DNA of 21,254 nt from a virus: positions 1 to 21,254 of IMG/VR virus record IMGVR_UViG_3300025898_000038; one strand, given 5' to 3'. Under the pieces are notes generated by a model. It was not told the DNA's origin, ran no database searches, and saw only the letters and a list, made by a program, of their open reading frames with translations. Position 1 is the first letter of the stretch. Each line of letters begins with the position of its first letter. The position numbers and the translations under genes were made by a program. This document shows, piece by piece, positions 19,015 to 21,254 of this stretch.

Positions 19015-20211
19015 ATGAACCAACAGCACGAGCTGACGACGACACTGACGTCTGATGCGATGGCGTCGCTGCTGCCGCAGCTTATCACCATCCTTCAGGA
19101 GTCCATTGACGGCGAAGGCAAGGAGATCAACAACGGGGTGATGCGCATCCGCGTCCCCTTCTATGTTGCGGGCAGCACCAGCAAGGTGACTGGCTTCGAC
19201 AAGAAGGTGATGTGGCCGTCGTCAACCCTGGATGCCATTATCCAGGAGGGCAACGCGCAGGTCGCGGCAAAGCGCCAACCCCTCACTGTTTATCCACGAC
19301 ATTCCCATGCACTGAGCGGCGCACATCTGCCGTGCGGCGACGTAGTGCAACTCGAACGCAATGGCCGCCTTGGCATGGCGACCATCGAAGTGGCACCGAC
19401 CAGCATCGGCAAGGACGTGCAAATTCTTGCGCGCACCGGAAAGCTGAATGCCGTGTCGTTGCGGTCGCGTAACGGGGATCACGTTCTGGCGGACGCGATG
19501 CTCGACAACGAACCAGTCCTTGTCTGCGAGAAGCTGGGCATGGCAGGGATTGACTTCGCACCTGACGATCCAGCTCAGGAAACCTTCGGCATCGAGATCC
19601 TCAACGAGAACGCCGTGGCGGTGCCCGTTGAGGTGGAGACAGAGCCGAAGACAAGCAAAGAAGGGAGCACAATGCCTGATCCCACTCCGCTGACTCTGGA
19701 GTCGCTTCGTCGCGACCAGGCAGCGCTGGTGGCAGAGATCGAGAAGCCCCTTCGGAACGAACTGGAGCAGGCCAAGGCGACCATCGCCACCCTGACCCAG
19801 GAGAACGGGAAGCTCAAGGCGTCTGCGGACGCGGCCGAGCTTGACGAGTTCGTGAGCCAGATGGCAAAGCGTACCTCGGACCCGGTCAAGTTCCGTGAGG
19901 TCTTCAAGGCGCTGTGCCAGGAGAAGAACATCACCAACGTCGCATCGGCGACGCCGCATGTTGTTCCTCTGCTGCTCGGCGCTCTCGATGCTGCGACCGC
20001 AGCACCCGCACAGCCCGCCGCACCGGCGAAGTCTGTCGAGACCATGCTCCAGGAACTCTTTCCTCGCAAGGAAGGAACTGGCGCAACGGCACCGGCAGCA
20101 ACCGGCACGGCACCCGAGGGTGAGGCACTGACCCAGGAGCAGACGAGCGCACGCGCATCGGCTCGGACGGTTGGTGGTCTTCTCCTGCCTGACGATGGAG
20201 GTGCATTCTGA
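19015..20211 (+). CDS. prohead maturation protease fused to scaffold
   Basis: Encodes 398 residues. The N-terminal ~205 residues are a prohead serine protease: candidate catalytic His in YPRHSHALSG (H96 or H98), then GRLGMATIEVAPTSIGKD, and catalytic Ser in KLNAVSLRS (S148). About residues 220-398 are scaffold-like: coiled coil SLRRDQAALVAEIEKPLRNE and EQAKATIATLTQENGKLK, then an Ala/Pro-rich linker and an acidic, Ala/Gly-rich end. The protease processes scaffold and capsid N-termini after prohead assembly. An internal ATG with its own ribosome-binding site at 19672 probably produces free scaffold. The order portal, protease/scaffold, capsid is that of T4-like heads. Confidence 0.85.
   Translation: MNQQHELTTTLTSDAMASLLPQLITILQESIDGEGKEINNGVMRIRVPFYVAGSTSKVTGFDKKVMWPSSTLDAIIQEGNAQVAAKRQPLTVYPRHSHALSGAHLPCGDVVQLERNGRLGMATIEVAPTSIGKDVQILARTGKLNAVSLRSRNGDHVLADAMLDNEPVLVCEKLGMAGIDFAPDDPAQETFGIEILNENAVAVPVEVETEPKTSKEGSTMPDPTPLTLESLRRDQAALVAEIEKPLRNELEQAKATIATLTQENGKLKASADAAELDEFVSQMAKRTSDPVKFREVFKALCQEKNITNVASATPHVVPLLLGALDAATAAPAQPAAPAKSVETMLQELFPRKEGTGATAPAATGTAPEGEALTQEQTSARASARTVGGLLLPDDGGAF
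19672..20211 (+). CDS. capsid scaffold from an internal in-frame start
   Basis: Within the protease gene, ATG at 19672 (codon 220) follows GAAGGGAGCACA, a better ribosome-binding site than that of the full gene. The product of 179 residues (MPDPTPLTLESLRRDQ...) would be the coiled-coil scaffold alone. Nested scaffold genes of this kind are established for lambda C/Nu3 and similar phages. Stop and frame are shared with the long product. Confidence 0.6.
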   Translation: MPDPTPLTLESLRRDQAALVAEIEKPLRNELEQAKATIATLTQENGKLKASADAAELDEFVSQMAKRTSDPVKFREVFKALCQEKNITNVASATPHVVPLLLGALDAATAAPAQPAAPAKSVETMLQELFPRKEGTGATAPAATGTAPEGEALTQEQTSARASARTVGGLLLPDDGGAF

Positions 20212-21254
20212 TGCCCGACGTCGATCCCGCAGCAACCTCGGGAGACGCCATTCTCGACACCAGGATGAACGCCATCTCGATGCGCCTGACCGATACGCAG
20301 GCTCTCGATCGGTACAAGGCGATCCTTCTGGACCGTTGGAGCGGCAAGGCAAGCGGCAAGTACGTGCCCGATGCCGACTGGCTGGGTGAGCCCTCCGAGC
20401 AGAAGGGCTTTCCGAAGCTGAAGAGTGAGCGCGACAAGCTCAACATGGCCATGATCCTGGAGAACCAGGCGCGCTTCCAGCGCTCCCGGCAGCTCCCGGT
20501 GGAGAACGGCCATGTGATCCTTCAGGACACGGCCACCACGGATCTGGCGCTGCCTACGCGTATGGTCATGCCGATCGTTCGGCGTACCTACGCGAACATC
20601 CAGATGCTGCCCTGGACCTCGGTCCAGCCCATGGCAGGTCCTTCGGCGTATGTGTTCTGGCTCGACTTCATTCGTGAAGCCGACAGCACCAACATGCTGA
20701 GCACGGAATACAACTACGCCCTCACCGCTGAGCTGGGCGTGCCCAAGAAGAGCAAGCTGGCTCTTCAGCGGCAGCTCCTCCAGGTCACCAAGCAGCTCCT
20801 CGGCATGGAGTGGACGCTTGAGGCCGAAGAGGATGCACGCGCACAGCTCGGCATCGACGTGGCCGCAGAGCTGACCCAGGCGTGGTCCAACGAGTTCACT
20901 CGTAACCTCGCGCTGCGCATGCTCGGCAACGTCTACGACGCATCCGTGGGCAACGCCGACGCCTTTGGGCGCCCGGTTGAGCCTGGAACGGATCTTCCCA
21001 CGCTGTGGAACGGCGCCACGGCTCCGCCTATCGCGGTGTCCACCTGCCCTGCATTCGTCACGAACGACTCGGCAGAGAACCGCAAGGCGGCGATCTACAA
21101 CTGGCTGGTCGATCAGGACATCGAGTACCAGAAGCGCAACTTCAAGCCAACGGATCGCATTGTGTGCGACTTCACGCTGGCAGGACTGCTGCAGAAGATG
21201 CTCACCCTGACGTCGGCCACCCGGCCTGATGGGAACAACATGGCCACTCTCGGC
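20211..21254 (+). CDS. major capsid protein, T4 gp23-like (partial, 3' end missing)
   Basis: Starts MPDVDPAATSGDAILDTRMN; the ATG shares a base with the upstream stop and lies after GATGGAGG. The first 348 residues are in the window with no stop. After a helical N-terminal region likely removed by the protease, LALPTRMVMPIVRRTYANIQ (about residues 112-131) and MLPWTSVQPMAGPSAYVFWL match the gp23 pattern, in which VQPM(S/A)GP is characteristic. AQLGIDVAAELTQAWSNEFT (about 208-227) and FKPTDRIVCDFTLAGLL follow in the expected places. It builds the icosahedral shell in the HK97 fold. Confidence 0.88.
   Translation, partial: MPDVDPAATSGDAILDTRMNAISMRLTDTQALDRYKAILLDRWSGKASGKYVPDADWLGEPSEQKGFPKLKSERDKLNMAMILENQARFQRSRQLPVENGHVILQDTATTDLALPTRMVMPIVRRTYANIQMLPWTSVQPMAGPSAYVFWLDFIREADSTNMLSTEYNYALTAELGVPKKSKLALQRQLLQVTKQLLGMEWTLEAEEDARAQLGIDVAAELTQAWSNEFTRNLALRMLGNVYDASVGNADAFGRPVEPGTDLPTLWNGATAPPIAVSTCPAFVTNDSAENRKAAIYNWLVDQDIEYQKRNFKPTDRIVCDFTLAGLLQKMLTLTSATRPDGNNMATLG

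Noticed and set aside
18025-19029. 334-codon leftward frame opposite the portal gene
   Set aside because: Antisense shadow of a well-supported portal gene; long opposite frames are common in GC-rich coding DNA.
19222-20352. 376-codon leftward frame opposite the protease-scaffold gene
   Set aside because: Shadow frame: Cys/Arg/Leu-rich make-up typical of the antisense of GC-rich genes, and it crosses a gene boundary.
1-21254. CRISPR array, insertion sequence or integrase/attachment site
   Set aside because: No regular spaced repeats, transposase motifs, recombinase motifs or tRNA-end duplications were seen.

Overview
This window reads as one piece of a tailed-phage genome (Caudoviricetes), probably a myovirus with a T4-type head. 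The evidence is the packaging and capsid block at the right end: a small-terminase-like gene, large terminase, a T4 gp20-like portal, a prohead protease fused to a scaffold, and a T4 gp23-like major capsid protein that runs off the end. The sequence is GC-rich, genes are tightly packed with many 4-bp ATGA overlaps, GTG starts are frequent, and there are two tRNA-Glu(CTC) genes. This fits a phage of a high-GC host, perhaps an actinobacterium, but nothing here proves the host. No integrase, repressor-attachment module, insertion sequence or CRISPR array was seen.

Layout. (1) 1-9324, all leftward: accessory genes. From right to left these are a chain of four overlapping genes (9324 to 8305), an intact tRNA-Glu, a second chain of very small overlapping genes ending in a Gly-Tyr repeat protein (8039 to 7277), a shortened tRNA-Glu, two large paralogous zinc-cluster proteins of unknown function (7122 to 3772), an M20/M28/M42-type metallopeptidase with a C-terminal zinc ribbon (3744 to 2494), and eight small hypothetical genes. 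(2) 9325-10953: a 1.6-kb stretch with no convincing gene, dense in hairpins, CTAG sites and short repeats; it looks regulatory or structural. (3) 10954-14004, mostly leftward: small regulatory-looking genes (zinc ribbons, a ribbon-helix-helix-like protein, an XRE-like HTH protein, a SAM methyltransferase) plus one rightward gene at 11382, which shares a 23-bp divergent promoter region with its neighbour. (4) 14107-21254, all rightward: the late head and packaging block.

How the parts work together. The rightward block is a standard packaging and head-assembly order: TerS and TerL package DNA through the portal; the protease-scaffold gene supplies both the maturation protease and, from an internal start with a good ribosome-binding site, a separate scaffold; the capsid protein follows. 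A promoter at 14858-14886 with a perfect 19-bp dyad over its -10 box stands at the head of the terminase genes and is the best candidate control point. The HTH and RHH proteins encoded leftward nearby are candidate regulators, by inference only. The leftward cluster is typical early or accessory phage content of mostly unknown function. Its two zinc-cluster paralogues are the strongest candidates for an undescribed protein family.
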